DNA from: a virus
IMG/VR virus record: IMGVR_UViG_3300025168_000053
Location: 16,262-80,261 of that record
Reading direction: 5' to 3' (one strand)
DNA length: 64,000 bases
Below the pieces are notes generated by a model. It was not told the DNA's origin, made no database searches, and worked only from the letters and a program-made list of their open reading frames with translations. Positions 36,679 to 44,659 of this stretch are shown piece by piece. The translations under genes were made by a program, and so were the position numbers. Every line of letters begins with the position of its first letter. Position 1 is the first letter of the stretch.

Positions 36679-37648
36679 CAAAAGACCCCCCTACAATATC
36701 ACAGGTGATGTCCTCTTCTGGCTCAAGCAATACTTCGCAAGCGGTTGGTTCTTCATCAATGAACTTCTCATCAATACGTTCTATCGCATCATCGCTGTCA
36801 AAATCCTCTAACTTCATTTGACCGAGAGCAGTAAAAGAAACCGCTTTGCATGATTTACAATCGAACTTTCCTTTCTTTGATGGGGGTTTGTAGCCTTTCT
36901 TGAATCGTTCTTCCAATTCTTCAAGCAAATAACCATCCTTTCCAGGCTTCATGGATCGGAGGCCATGATTGCTCACTTTTACGCTCTCCTTATCCCAGTG
37001 CTTGGCTATCTCCCAAAAATCAGGATAGCCACGCCATAGATTCCACCATGATTCAAGCGGTTGCTTGATGCAATGGAAGCATCCTAAGCGGTCAAAGTGA
37101 ACGTAAAGTTCGTTCACCATTTCGAGTCCATCAAGGTATTCAATGCAATCCTTCTCAGTCCATCCCCATTCAACCAATGGGTATCTGTTCTTGGCGTTGC
37201 GTGGATCATCCTCTTTTCCGACACGGTGCGCTTCATCAGCAGCGATTCCAATGTATGCAAAATCCGCTTCCTTAGCGACTTTCTGTAAAGGCTGAACCTT
37301 TGCTTCTCTCGCCCAGTAGCAAGGATATGCTCGAAGAGGTGCGCCACGTTGTTTTCCTTTGTTGTTGCCCCTTTTCATCACGCCATAGAACCATTCATCC
37401 CAGGTCTTAGGCGAGCCGACCATCTCAAGTTCAAGGTTCTTTTCAGGATATTTCATGTTAATATATTTCATGACCTCTTTCATGTAGTCAAGCAATTCGG
37501 GGAACTCAAATCCTGTATCGGCAAAGACAATTCGATTGACGGGCATATCGGGGTCGTTCAATTCCAACATACGCAGCAACATAGCGGTGCTATCCTTACC
37601 GCCTGAAAAACAAACCAAACCGATCTTCTCATCCATAATATCAATCAT
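36668..37648 (-). CDS. PAPS reductase/DndC-like ATP-pyrophosphatase family protein
   Basis: Encodes 326 residues from the ATG at 37648 (another at 37636 lies 4 nt past the upstream stop). LVCFSGGKDSTAM is the PP-loop, VFADTGFEFPE follows, and RYPLVEWGWTEKDCIEYLDG and GCFHCIKQPLESWW are typical of phage-encoded PAPS reductase-like proteins. A zinc-like CKSC pair and an acidic tail end the protein. Members of the family reduce sulfate or transfer sulfur (as in DNA phosphorothioation); in phages the substrate is usually unknown. Its position between methyltransferase and recombination genes suggests a role in nucleic acid modification (inference). Confidence 0.75.
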   Translation of the reverse strand: MIDIMDEKIGLVCFSGGKDSTAMLLRMLELNDPDMPVNRIVFADTGFEFPELLDYMKEVMKYINMKYPEKNLELEMVGSPKTWDEWFYGVMKRGNNKGKQRGAPLRAYPCYWAREAKVQPLQKVAKEADFAYIGIAADEAHRVGKEDDPRNAKNRYPLVEWGWTEKDCIEYLDGLEMVNELYVHFDRLGCFHCIKQPLESWWNLWRGYPDFWEIAKHWDKESVKVSNHGLRSMKPGKDGYLLEELEERFKKGYKPPSKKGKFDCKSCKAVSFTALGQMKLEDFDSDDAIERIDEKFIDEEPTACEVLLEPEEDITCDIVGGSFDEN

Positions 37649-37907
37649 CCGTGTATGTCTTAACGACCACATCATATTCAAGTTTGGCTTCATCAAGACG
37701 TTTCTTAACGTGTTTCACAGCATCCTCTCTTGAGATTTCGTCGCTATGTCGTAGCGACCAGTCTAAGAACCAATCATAGCCCTTAGCACCATATCCTGTA
37801 TCGAAAGAGATTTTGTGGTCATCAATCAACTGGCCTCGGACACGAAACGCATCTTCCATGTCGCCAGATGTGATGGTAATTTGGCAACCTATTTTGACAG
37901 AAACCAT
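37641..37907 (-). CDS. Hypothetical protein
   Basis: Encodes 88 residues from the ATG at 37907, whose A is the last base of the upstream stop (TGATG). An alpha/beta layout is likely, with KGYDWFLDWSLRHSDEI in the middle and a Lys/Asp-rich end. No family is recognised. It is embedded in the replication/modification operon. Confidence 0.5.
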   Translation of the reverse strand: MVSVKIGCQITITSGDMEDAFRVRGQLIDDHKISFDTGYGAKGYDWFLDWSLRHSDEISREDAVKHVKKRLDEAKLEYDVVVKTYTDD

Positions 37908-38062
37908 CACTTCTTCACCCCAAGTAAAAGCAATCTCGCAACATCCGATTGGCCGCATTGATAGCAATAAACAGATACAGTCAATCCCTTATTGGGATCG
38001 GACTTGACATCAGGCAATGCTCGCCATTGATGCTTGCAGGTTTGATCCCCGCTTAGAATCAT
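37907..38062 (-). CDS. Small zinc-ribbon-like protein
   Basis: Encodes 51 residues (MILSGDQTCKHQWRALPD, later VYCYQCGQSDVARLL). C-x2-H and C-x2-C suggest a single zinc site. The ATG overlaps the stop of the upstream ATPase (ATGA), and its TGA overlaps the next ATG. Tight coupling on both sides supports it as a real gene. Role unknown. Confidence 0.6.
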   Translation of the reverse strand: MILSGDQTCKHQWRALPDVKSDPNKGLTVSVYCYQCGQSDVARLLLLGVKK

Positions 38063-39309
38063 TCCGAATCCTCAGTAATGAGTTCAAGGGTATCTTCTGG
38101 ATGCTCAAAGGAACCGTCTTGCAGCCCCTTGTAGCCAAACCATTGACCGTCTGTGCCGACCTCTTGCTCAAAGAGGATAACTGGCGCAGGGAGGCGCAGG
38201 GAGGTTCTATTGAACTTCAATTGCGCTCTTGATATGGTTTTGCCTGTGAGTTCTCCGATCTCGCTTCTTTCTTGCTCTAAAGAAACCTCAATCAATTGTT
38301 CGAGGTCACGCTCAGTATCTTTCATCCATGCCGCAATATCAGCACCCATGATTTCGTTTCCGTTGGAATCGTAAGATGGCTTTTGACCTGTGACGACATA
38401 GACGTGAACGTTTAGTCGGCTGAGTTCTTGGAATGTGTTCATGGCTGCTTGGTATCGGTTCTTTCGGAACTCCCAGTTGAAACGGCCAACCTTAGTGGCC
38501 GTCTTTCGACCAGAAACCTCAACCGCATCATCACCAAGTTCCAAATCCTCTATCTTCATTGCAGTTCCACAGATATGCAACCAATGATCCATTCCGTCGA
38601 AAACAAACGTCTTGAGGTATGGGTTTGGCATTTTACCGTGAATCTTGAAGTATTCATCCTGAGATTCAGCGACCTCAAGCGCATACAACAAATCATCCAT
38701 AGTCTTGTTGAATGTTTCAGGGTAATTGAAAGGCACACGGCTCTTGGATGCTTTGTTTGTAATCCAGGGGTTGAGGACAACGATGTTCTCTTGCTTGTCC
38801 TTGTGATGTGCTGATACGGTGGAATCACCGCCAGCATCAAAGTCCTCAAGGAAAATCATTGCGCCATTGGCGACTTCCTCATCAGTCAATGAATCAACGA
38901 GCATTCCAGATTTACCAGCCTTTCGAGGTCCGACAACGCCACAAAGAACCTTGCGGTCTGTTCGCACGTGGGCTGATCGAGCAGCAGCAATCCGCTTCCA
39001 TGCAGGGTTGGCTGATTGGGGCAGCGACCATGCACCGTTTGGTGCTGAGGCTACGATTGCATCCTCTTCAAGTTCTAATGGTGCTGAATCCACAAGGGCT
39101 TCCATTGGGAAGTCCTCAGCAGCGAATCCAGAAACCATTCCTGTTTGCCTCTCAGCAACAGAAACCCCTGTTGCCGAAATGAGGGGGAGGTTTTGAGCCA
39201 CCTCAGCAGTTGAAGGGAGGTTTGTAGCCTCAGCCTTCTTCTCTTGCTGAGAAGGTTCTTTGTTCGTATCAACGGGCTTCCAATTGTCTAAAAATCCTGT
39301 TCCAGTCAT
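38059..39309 (-). CDS. Sak4/RecA-like ATPase (putative single-strand annealing/recombination protein)
   Basis: Encodes 416 residues. After a disordered N-terminus of about 95 residues, VVGPRKAGKSGMLV (P-loop, about 126-139), MIFLEDFDAGG, and TFVFDGMDHWLHIC (Walker B) follow. Later VHVYVVTGQKPSYDSNG fits a RecA-like core strand. The layout is that of phage nucleotide-binding Sak4-type proteins, minimal RecA/RadA relatives that anneal or exchange single strands. It is directly downstream of a possible ssDNA-binding protein gene, a common pairing. Confidence 0.65.
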   Translation of the reverse strand: MTGTGFLDNWKPVDTNKEPSQQEKKAEATNLPSTAEVAQNLPLISATGVSVAERQTGMVSGFAAEDFPMEALVDSAPLELEEDAIVASAPNGAWSLPQSANPAWKRIAAARSAHVRTDRKVLCGVVGPRKAGKSGMLVDSLTDEEVANGAMIFLEDFDAGGDSTVSAHHKDKQENIVVLNPWITNKASKSRVPFNYPETFNKTMDDLLYALEVAESQDEYFKIHGKMPNPYLKTFVFDGMDHWLHICGTAMKIEDLELGDDAVEVSGRKTATKVGRFNWEFRKNRYQAAMNTFQELSRLNVHVYVVTGQKPSYDSNGNEIMGADIAAWMKDTERDLEQLIEVSLEQERSEIGELTGKTISRAQLKFNRTSLRLPAPVILFEQEVGTDGQWFGYKGLQDGSFEHPEDTLELITEDSE

Positions 39310-39318
39310 ATAATCACC

Positions 39319-40632
39319 TCAAAAGTTGCTTGTGTGGGAAATGTCGTTTGCATCGTCTGGGGCTTCTTTAGCGACGATGGATCGGAGAGGCATAGCATAC
39401 ACGCTCTTTGCATCCATGTTGAGATTGACGCTGCCATCAGTGCCTTGCCATGTTCGAGAGCGAACAATGACCCACAGGCGGCTTCCACTTGCATAATCAC
39501 GCCATCCACTGGCCTTCTTGACCTGGAATGCGTGTTGCTTCTCAACAAGGTGTCGGGACACATCAACCCAAAGACTTGCGTTGGCATCCTCTCTTCGGAG
39601 GCTGTTTGAAGTAAGGGTGATTGAATGTTTGAATCCACCCTCGGTGTAAAGATTCTCTTTCCCTGCGTGGTCAATGTAATCAACAGTTCCACTGATAGCG
39701 AAGAGGGGGCCGAAGTCCTTACCAGATGAAAGGATTTTGCGCTCGGCCATGTGATAATCAAAGACATCGGCCAAATCAACAGACGGCATGAAATTAGCAA
39801 CGAACTGGTCTGGGGCAAACAAAGAGGCGACCTTTGGGCGGATTGATTCTTCAACCCAATCGAGGCCATACGTTGCATCAATGTCAAGTGCGGTCAATTG
39901 GTTCTCATCTGGTTCATCCGATCCAGCAGGTTTCCATGCTTTTTCCATTTCAGCCTTGAAGGTGATTGGTCGAAGCATTTCGAGTTCGGCATCAGCCGCA
40001 CCGAAAGAACATTCAAGAGTCATAGGAGGCAAAGCACCTTCGCTCAAGAACTTCTCTTGGGTGTTGCCGATGAAAAGCCACTTGCGCTTGACCATGAATG
40101 CTCTCTTAGGAGAGCGATTGTCGGCCTTGAGCAAACAGATGTGGGATGCACCATTATTGATGGCAATGACCCAAAGAGGAACTTTGTCATCGGTTGCCGA
40201 TTCCTTGTAAAGCAGGGAATCATCAGCACTTTTCACAATCCATTCGCTGTTTTCCTTGACAACACGGCCAAGTCCAACGCTTCTGTCGTTTTGCTTGATA
40301 CCATAGCGTAATGCTTGACCCAAGTTGATTTCGGCTGCTTCAATGGCAGTATCACGCTGGCGTTCCATCATGTCACGTGTTCCATCATAGGCTACGATCA
40401 TTCCGACCCATGTTTCGCCTTTACCGCCAGAACCCTTTCTTCGGACTGAGTTCACTTCAAATGCTGAGGAAAAGAAATCCATGTCGTCTTCTTCAAGATT
40501 AGCGAGGACAGTTCCCGCTTGAGTCCATATTTCAGGGTAATTTTCTTTCACGAACTCGGAGAACGCTTTGAGCGTTTCTTCGTCAGTCCATCCTTTTTGC
40601 TTGCTAATTCGGGTTAATGCTTCATTCATCAT
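39319..40632 (-). CDS. Putative RPA-like single-stranded DNA-binding protein
   Basis: Encodes 437 residues (Met at residue 2 is an alternative start). Beta-barrel-like stretches such as GETWVGMIVAYDGTRDMM, VPLWVIAINNGASHICLLK and FAISGTVDYIDHAG suggest several OB folds, as in archaeal RPA. It precedes the Sak4-like ATPase with a 9 nt gap. No zinc motif is seen. The candidate promoter TGAGGCTTTAAG lies 44 nt upstream inside the preceding gene. The call is by fold pattern and context. Confidence 0.45.
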   Translation of the reverse strand: MMNEALTRISKQKGWTDEETLKAFSEFVKENYPEIWTQAGTVLANLEEDDMDFFSSAFEVNSVRRKGSGGKGETWVGMIVAYDGTRDMMERQRDTAIEAAEINLGQALRYGIKQNDRSVGLGRVVKENSEWIVKSADDSLLYKESATDDKVPLWVIAINNGASHICLLKADNRSPKRAFMVKRKWLFIGNTQEKFLSEGALPPMTLECSFGAADAELEMLRPITFKAEMEKAWKPAGSDEPDENQLTALDIDATYGLDWVEESIRPKVASLFAPDQFVANFMPSVDLADVFDYHMAERKILSSGKDFGPLFAISGTVDYIDHAGKENLYTEGGFKHSITLTSNSLRREDANASLWVDVSRHLVEKQHAFQVKKASGWRDYASGSRLWVIVRSRTWQGTDGSVNLNMDAKSVYAMPLRSIVAKEAPDDANDISHTSNF

Positions 40633-40638
40633 AGGTTT

Positions 40639-41133
40639 TCACTTCCGTTGGGATTTATCCGAAGGAGGTTGGGTTCTTAAAGCCTCACTAATGCTCTCGA
40701 TTTGAGCAAGGGCTTCTTCAACCTCTTCGTAATCAAGGGGTTGCGGCAATATACCATTAAGCCTATCCACCATTTTCAAGCCATTTGACTTTGAACTTAA
40801 ATTGAAGAAGCGAGAGAACGTATGGCATAATTTTGTGATGTCCTCAGTCCGAACAAAAGTCTGTTTCCAAGTAAGACCGATCTTCTCCAATGTTGAATCT
40901 AATTCTTCGGTTCGTTTGGAAAACCAAATAATGGGTCTTACCTCATAACCGCATTTGAACTTAGTTGAAAGTCGGCAGCGTATTTCGCCTCTCAGCAACA
41001 TAGCCGACATCAAAGTATTCATCATATCACTTTGTTGTAAAGCCATGCTATCGGGTAAAAAATCAGTATCAATATCAGCAAGACCAGACTCAGTGTTGAT
41101 ATTGCGAACATCACCATTGTTAATCTCAGCCAT
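40639..41133 (-). CDS. Hypothetical protein (start uncertain)
   Basis: Encodes 164 residues from an ATG at 41133 (GAGGGG 8 nt upstream), or 128 from an ATG at 41025 that overlaps the stop of the membrane ORF at 41022-41210 (ATGA). The core (RGEIRCRLSTKFKCGYEVRP, FVRTEDITKLCHTFSRFFNL) is not recognised. Its C-terminal coding region contains the TGAGGCTTTAAG element at 40676-40687. Confidence 0.6.
   Translation of the reverse strand: MAEINNGDVRNINTESGLADIDTDFLPDSMALQQSDMMNTLMSAMLLRGEIRCRLSTKFKCGYEVRPIIWFSKRTEELDSTLEKIGLTWKQTFVRTEDITKLCHTFSRFFNLSSKSNGLKMVDRLNGILPQPLDYEEVEEALAQIESISEALRTQPPSDKSQRK
40676..40687 (-). promoter_or_regulatory. Candidate promoter element TGAGGCTTTAAG (exact copy)
   Basis: Exact copy of the 12-mer at 4775-4786, here on the minus strand within the end of the preceding gene, about 44 nt before the ATG of the RPA-like gene. 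Being in coding sequence (Ser-Glu-Ala-Leu codons) it could be chance, but the exact 12-base match and its place before a major gene favour function. Confidence 0.35.
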
Positions 41134-41210
41134 CCTTTAATCCCCTCTTCCTTTACAGCCCATGAAGTCCATGAAAGCCATATTTTAGTCAGTATCTCCA
41201 TATTCTTCAT
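41022..41210 (-). CDS. Small membrane protein overlapping the next gene
   Basis: Encodes 62 residues (59 from the second ATG at 41201). An amphipathic N-terminus with tryptophans (TKIWLSWTSWAVKEEG) precedes a strong hydrophobic span (VMFAISTLSLVLLILILIF). Its stop forms an ATGA overlap with an ATG of the next gene at 41025, and its start overlaps the upstream stop, as do most genes in this operon. It overlaps the longer version of the next gene by 112 nt. Membrane location is likely; role unknown. Confidence 0.5.
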   Translation of the reverse strand: MKNMEILTKIWLSWTSWAVKEEGIKGWLRLTMVMFAISTLSLVLLILILIFYPIAWLYNKVI

Positions 41211-42630
41211 CCCATCTCTTTGTTAAGGCTTCAATTTCATCTATGCTCACACAGTCATTGAGTCCCGCACGACTGGCGACACCTTTAATCACGCCTTGAA
41301 TGTAAGCCCCGTAATCACCCCAACCAGATGAAATGACATTGACATTGACAAATACGGGACTGTTCATTGAAACCTGTTCTCCTTCGATTATTTTGTGTGG
41401 ATTTGTAAATCTCATCAATGACACGGTGGGATCAATATCAACAAGCCCCACATCATAATGCGAATCTCCATCTCGAACAGCGATGCGCCATTTGGAAAGA
41501 ACAGGCCTGGAAAGCGGATTCTCTTTGACATATAGCCCTCCAACCACCATAAAAACGGATTTATGCACTTGCTCAATGTTCATCAACGCTGATTCATAGA
41601 CCGAACTTTCGTATGTCAATATACCATTTGCATTCCACAGGATCACTGGTTGTTTAGTTCCAACGTGTTCAAGATAAAACGTAGCATCTTCAATTTCATT
41701 CATCGGTTTCAAAGCCCATTTGGGGCAACCGATCTTCTTACGCCTCTTTTCAAATGGCATTGTTTCAACAGAAGGAGTAAGTAAATCAACAAACATCATT
41801 TCAATATCCCTGCCACTTGCATATTCGACAAGATAAATCCCCTCTTTAACGCCAGACGCTTCAACAATCATTTGTAGTGTTGAATCTTCATCATCAATCC
41901 TTTCACCTGCAACATTGAACAATCTTATGTCGTCTTTGAGAACGTGCAAGGTCATTCTTTCACCTTCTGGAATCTCCAAGTAAGTTCTTCCAAAAGGAAT
42001 ATCTCGAACATTGCATATCGTCGGTGATGGAATCACCATCGGCATTCCTATGGCTGGCCTTAGAACATCGTGAATGCTTTCTTGACGTGATAACCGATCA
42101 CACACTTTCTCTAAGCCAATCAAAAACGATGCTTTCCTCACGTGCCTCATCAGCCCTCCATTAGCATGAGCCAATGCCTTTGTCACGTCATGCCTATTGA
42201 TTGCCCCCTGCCTATTGCTTAAACGGTAAAAGAAGCAAAGAAGGTCTTGAGAGGTTATCCTTGAAAACAAAGGTCTTATCAGGCTTGCACGTTGAACATT
42301 GTTTTCGCATGATTCTAAAACAGAATGAGTCGTTTCAAATACACGATCTATTATCGCAACGGTTTTGTTTGCTTTGGATAAATCGGCCAACATCGAAATT
42401 GGGTTGGGGTTCTCTTCGACTTCTTCTGGATAGAGATCGGTCAAAAGAAAATAGATTTCCCGTAAATCCTCGTCGGAGAGCCTATGCTTTGATGATGGGG
42501 CATGACACAGATATGCAATTTTCCATTGACTCAAAGGACACATCAAAAGCATATTTTTTATGACCTTTGATTTGTCTTTAGGTATTGCTTTGCATACCCG
42601 TATTGATTCGCTGAAAAGGCGATAGTTCAC
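41185..42630 (-). CDS. Degenerate ATP-dependent DNA ligase homologue (catalytic lysine lost)
   Basis: Encodes 481 residues. The N-terminus is like the DNA-binding domain of archaeal ligases (F-x-E-S-I-R...K-x-x-x-I-x-x-x-L...EIYFLLTD). Then GMPMVIPSP and YLEIPEGERMTLHVLKDDI align with the motif I region E-Y-K-Y-D-G-x-R-V-Q-x-H, with Ile220 in place of the AMP-accepting Lys and Glu222 in place of Asp. MPFEKRRKKI, QPVILWN (in place of E-G-V-M-V-K) and VFMVVGGLYVKENPLSRPV align with the following ligase regions, again without the catalytic residues. I infer a ligase-derived protein kept for a structural or DNA-binding role. Confidence 0.6.
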   Translation of the reverse strand: MNYRLFSESIRVCKAIPKDKSKVIKNMLLMCPLSQWKIAYLCHAPSSKHRLSDEDLREIYFLLTDLYPEEVEENPNPISMLADLSKANKTVAIIDRVFETTHSVLESCENNVQRASLIRPLFSRITSQDLLCFFYRLSNRQGAINRHDVTKALAHANGGLMRHVRKASFLIGLEKVCDRLSRQESIHDVLRPAIGMPMVIPSPTICNVRDIPFGRTYLEIPEGERMTLHVLKDDIRLFNVAGERIDDEDSTLQMIVEASGVKEGIYLVEYASGRDIEMMFVDLLTPSVETMPFEKRRKKIGCPKWALKPMNEIEDATFYLEHVGTKQPVILWNANGILTYESSVYESALMNIEQVHKSVFMVVGGLYVKENPLSRPVLSKWRIAVRDGDSHYDVGLVDIDPTVSLMRFTNPHKIIEGEQVSMNSPVFVNVNVISSGWGDYGAYIQGVIKGVASRAGLNDCVSIDEIEALTKRWDEEYGDTD

Positions 42631-42634
42631 GCCA

Positions 42635-43003
42635 TCACCTATTCAAGAAATCTTCAAACGATTGCTCATCAGGTATCAGTTCCAGAACAATACCTTTCGC
42701 CCAGTCGGTTTCAATCCATATCACGCTGTCCCTTCTCCGATCTTGATTGAATGGTTTAGTTCGTCTTTGAATAACCGACATAGCGGCATCTTTCATGTCG
42801 TTGATTGAACGTCTGTTGCCTGTCATGTGTGCAATCAAATAAACACAATCAACAATCAAAGACTTAGGAACTCTTGCTGCTTTCAAACGTGTTCGATTCC
42901 AAAGTTCGCTTACAAGATTAGCCGTTTCTTCTGGTAAATCCAAACGTGCAACCATCTGTGCAATGATTTCATTGTGATGCTCAATCCAACGTTCAATCAT
43001 CAT
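42635..43003 (-). CDS. TFB-like single cyclin-fold protein (putative)
   Basis: Encodes 122 residues, all helical. The stretch ARLDLPEETANLVSELWNR, ARVPKSLIVDCVYLIAH and NRRSINDMKDAAMSVIQRR follows the helix pattern of a TFIIB/TFB cyclin repeat (L-x-L-P...A...R-x-P...A-x-x-Y-x-A...). It has no zinc ribbon and no second repeat, so it would be a minimal TFB-like factor that could redirect host RNA polymerase or act as an inhibitor. The assignment is by pattern and uncertain. It starts just before a gene of similar type and overlaps it slightly. Confidence 0.45.
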   Translation of the reverse strand: MMIERWIEHHNEIIAQMVARLDLPEETANLVSELWNRTRLKAARVPKSLIVDCVYLIAHMTGNRRSINDMKDAAMSVIQRRTKPFNQDRRRDSVIWIETDWAKGIVLELIPDEQSFEDFLNR

Positions 43004-43289
43004 CCATCACCACCATTTCATCTGGCTCATCTTCCCAAGCATCATCATCATGTATGACTTCAACCAATTTATCAAGCAAAGCCCTTGCTTCATCTCTTGA
43101 AAGCATGAAGCCTTGTTTTGTATATCCTGTATATCCTCGAACAGATGGAACGACTCGATTCAATCTTAGATTCAATACTCTTGAATTGTATGCTTCACTT
43201 GTCATAACATGAAGTTCAAAACCAGGTGTGAACGATGTCGTGACGACACCAAAAACCCTCGATTTGAAATCTTTTTCATCGGCCATCAT
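42993..43289 (-). CDS. Hypothetical protein with acidic tail
   Basis: Encodes 98 residues. A beta-rich core (RVFGVVTTSFTPGFELHVM, LNLRLNRVVPSVRGYTGYT) is followed by a helix (MLSRDEARALLDKLVEVI) and a very acidic end. The layout is somewhat like a PC4-type ssDNA-binding protein, but no diagnostic match is visible. It lies next to the putative TFB-like gene, so a role in transcription is possible. Function not assigned. Confidence 0.5.
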   Translation of the reverse strand: MMADEKDFKSRVFGVVTTSFTPGFELHVMTSEAYNSRVLNLRLNRVVPSVRGYTGYTKQGFMLSRDEARALLDKLVEVIHDDDAWEDEPDEMVVMDDD

Positions 43290-43816
43290 TCTTCCTCTTT
43301 CGCAATTTGTATTTTCTGTTGGTTTATTCGATAGCCTCGATCATCAACAACAATGTGAACGCCTTTCAATGTCGGCTCTATTGTTTGTTCCTCTCCGCAA
43401 CATGGGCAGGTCAATGATTCTGGAACTTTCACGTATTGTTGTGCTGGACTCAGTGATTCGACACGGAATACTGCGCCACACCGATTGGCGCACACTGATA
43501 CCATGCCCACCAATTCATCAGGAATGTTGATTTCGCCATCATTGTCAGTCGCCATGAGAACGGCTTCTTTTACCTCCCATCCTATGTTATCAGCGAGCGT
43601 CATAATCCAATGGTGATTGTCAAAGACCGATTGGCCGAACTCATTTGTTTTAGGGTGTGAAAAGTGAATCTCTCGAAGAGTCAGTTCCTTAACGCCAGTT
43701 CGGACATAAGCACCAACATTCGGCAAAACCCATCGGCCATCGCCAACAGATAGAGAGTTCCAAAGGTAATATGCCCATTCAATGTCTTCTTGATCGGGCG
43801 GTGGCATTTCAGTCAT
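43286..43816 (-). CDS. Zinc-ribbon protein of unknown function
   Basis: Encodes 176 residues. CANRC near residue 108 and CPCC near residue 137 suggest a zinc ribbon in the C-terminal half. The N-terminal half is alpha/beta with HHWIMTLADNIGWEVKEA. Both ends overlap neighbours. Family not recognised. Confidence 0.55.
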   Translation of the reverse strand: MTEMPPPDQEDIEWAYYLWNSLSVGDGRWVLPNVGAYVRTGVKELTLREIHFSHPKTNEFGQSVFDNHHWIMTLADNIGWEVKEAVLMATDNDGEINIPDELVGMVSVCANRCGAVFRVESLSPAQQYVKVPESLTCPCCGEEQTIEPTLKGVHIVVDDRGYRINQQKIQIAKEEE

Positions 43817-43955
43817 TGAACATCCACCTCCGACATTGTTTGCATTGAACTATTTGTTCGTGCTTTCCTGTAAATGGATTGAACCTCTTATCGGCCAATT
43901 TCATTTCATTCCCGCAATCAGGGCATTTGTGTATTTTGATTGTGTAATCACCCAT
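43809..43955 (-). CDS. Small zinc ribbon (48 aa)
   Basis: Encodes 48 residues: CPDC near residue 11 and CKQC near residue 38 make a textbook zinc ribbon. Its ATG immediately follows the upstream TAA and its end overlaps the next ATG by 8 nt. Too short for most gene finders. Such ribbons are often transcription-related or protein-binding in archaeal viruses (general knowledge); the specific role is unknown. Confidence 0.6.
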   Translation of the reverse strand: MGDYTIKIHKCPDCGNEMKLADKRFNPFTGKHEQIVQCKQCRRWMFND

Positions 43956-44078
43956 TTATTCTTCCTCCGATTCAAACCTGCATTTTTTAGTGGCAATATA
44001 AGTGCGACAAAAACGATAACCAGGGTGAGCATTCTCATTGCATTCTTTACGAATACATGGTCGAGAAGTAAGCCTCAT
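43956..44078 (-). CDS. Small cysteine-rich protein (40 aa)
   Basis: Encodes 40 residues: MRLTSRPCIRKECNENAHPG, then RFCRTYIATKKC and an acidic end. Four cysteines plus a histidine could bind one zinc. It begins in an ATGA overlap and ends directly against the next ATG, consistent with translational coupling. Confidence 0.55.
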   Translation of the reverse strand: MRLTSRPCIRKECNENAHPGYRFCRTYIATKKCRFESEEE

Positions 44079-44329
44079 TCCTCTTCATCCTCCAAAGTGT
44101 TTCTCACGTTGGCAGCAAAGAACCTCATGCCGCTTGAATCAACATGAACACGTTCCCAACGCCATTCTCGTTTGTCGTTGTTTTGACGGAACATCAAATC
44201 CTCCACTAAGTATTTTTCAACATCCTTGAGTATTTGCTTTTTATCTAATGAAGAATGTATTCCGATCAACACCTCTCGCCAACCTGCATTGTTTGTTGGT
44301 GAAATCACAAGGTTTGGTTGATTGTTCAT
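44075..44329 (-). CDS. Hypothetical protein, possibly longer with a rare start codon
   Basis: Encodes 84 residues from the ATG at 44329, with no evident ribosome binding site. The same frame is open upstream to 44416 and reads plausibly as protein (GIEIQTQFEVLENETEDGSL), and a GGAGG sits there about 7 nt before an in-frame ATA. Initiation at ATA or ATT in that stretch, or a frameshift from the overlapping upstream gene, would give about 110 residues. The family is unknown. Confidence 0.45.
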   Translation of the reverse strand: MNNQPNLVISPTNNAGWREVLIGIHSSLDKKQILKDVEKYLVEDLMFRQNNDKREWRWERVHVDSSGMRFFAANVRNTLEDEEE

Positions 44330-44364
44330 CAATACAAACAGGCTTCCATCTTCGGTTTCATTCT

Positions 44365-44622
44365 CTAAGACTTCAAATTGCGTTTGTATCTCAATCCCTC
44401 CTGTTGTTTCAAATCTTTAATTTTGATTATTCGAGTATCAATCTCATTCAAAGCATCGAACTGTTCAACGCCCGACAAATCTTTGAATCGTGCGCTGCCA
44501 AGAAGCATTCCACGATCCGCAAACAATTCAACAAGCAATTCATCGTATGCTGAAATAAAGTTCTGGTGATCACTGAGAATCCTTGCGGCTTTTTCGATGT
44601 CACGCTTTACAAAAGGCCACAT
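44365..44622 (-). CDS. Hypothetical helical protein
   Basis: Encodes 85 residues, predicted as a helical bundle (IEKAARILSDHQNFISAYDE, EIDTRIIKIKDLKQQEG). The ATG at 44622 lies about 27 nt downstream of the TGAGGCTTTAAT element. It may overlap the extended form of the next gene. No family recognised. Confidence 0.5.
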   Translation of the reverse strand: MWPFVKRDIEKAARILSDHQNFISAYDELLVELFADRGMLLGSARFKDLSGVEQFDALNEIDTRIIKIKDLKQQEGLRYKRNLKS

Positions 44623-44648
44623 TATCTTAACCCAAAGCGGTTCGGCAA

Positions 44649-44659
44649 TTAAAGCCTCA
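44649..44659 (-). promoter_or_regulatory. Candidate promoter TGAGGCTTTAA that includes a stop codon
   Basis: The minus-strand TGAGGCTTTAAT begins with the TGA stop of the preceding gene (44657). It lies about 27 nt before the next ATG in a 34 nt gap. It matches 11 of 12 bases of the copies at 4775 and 40676. Confidence 0.35.
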
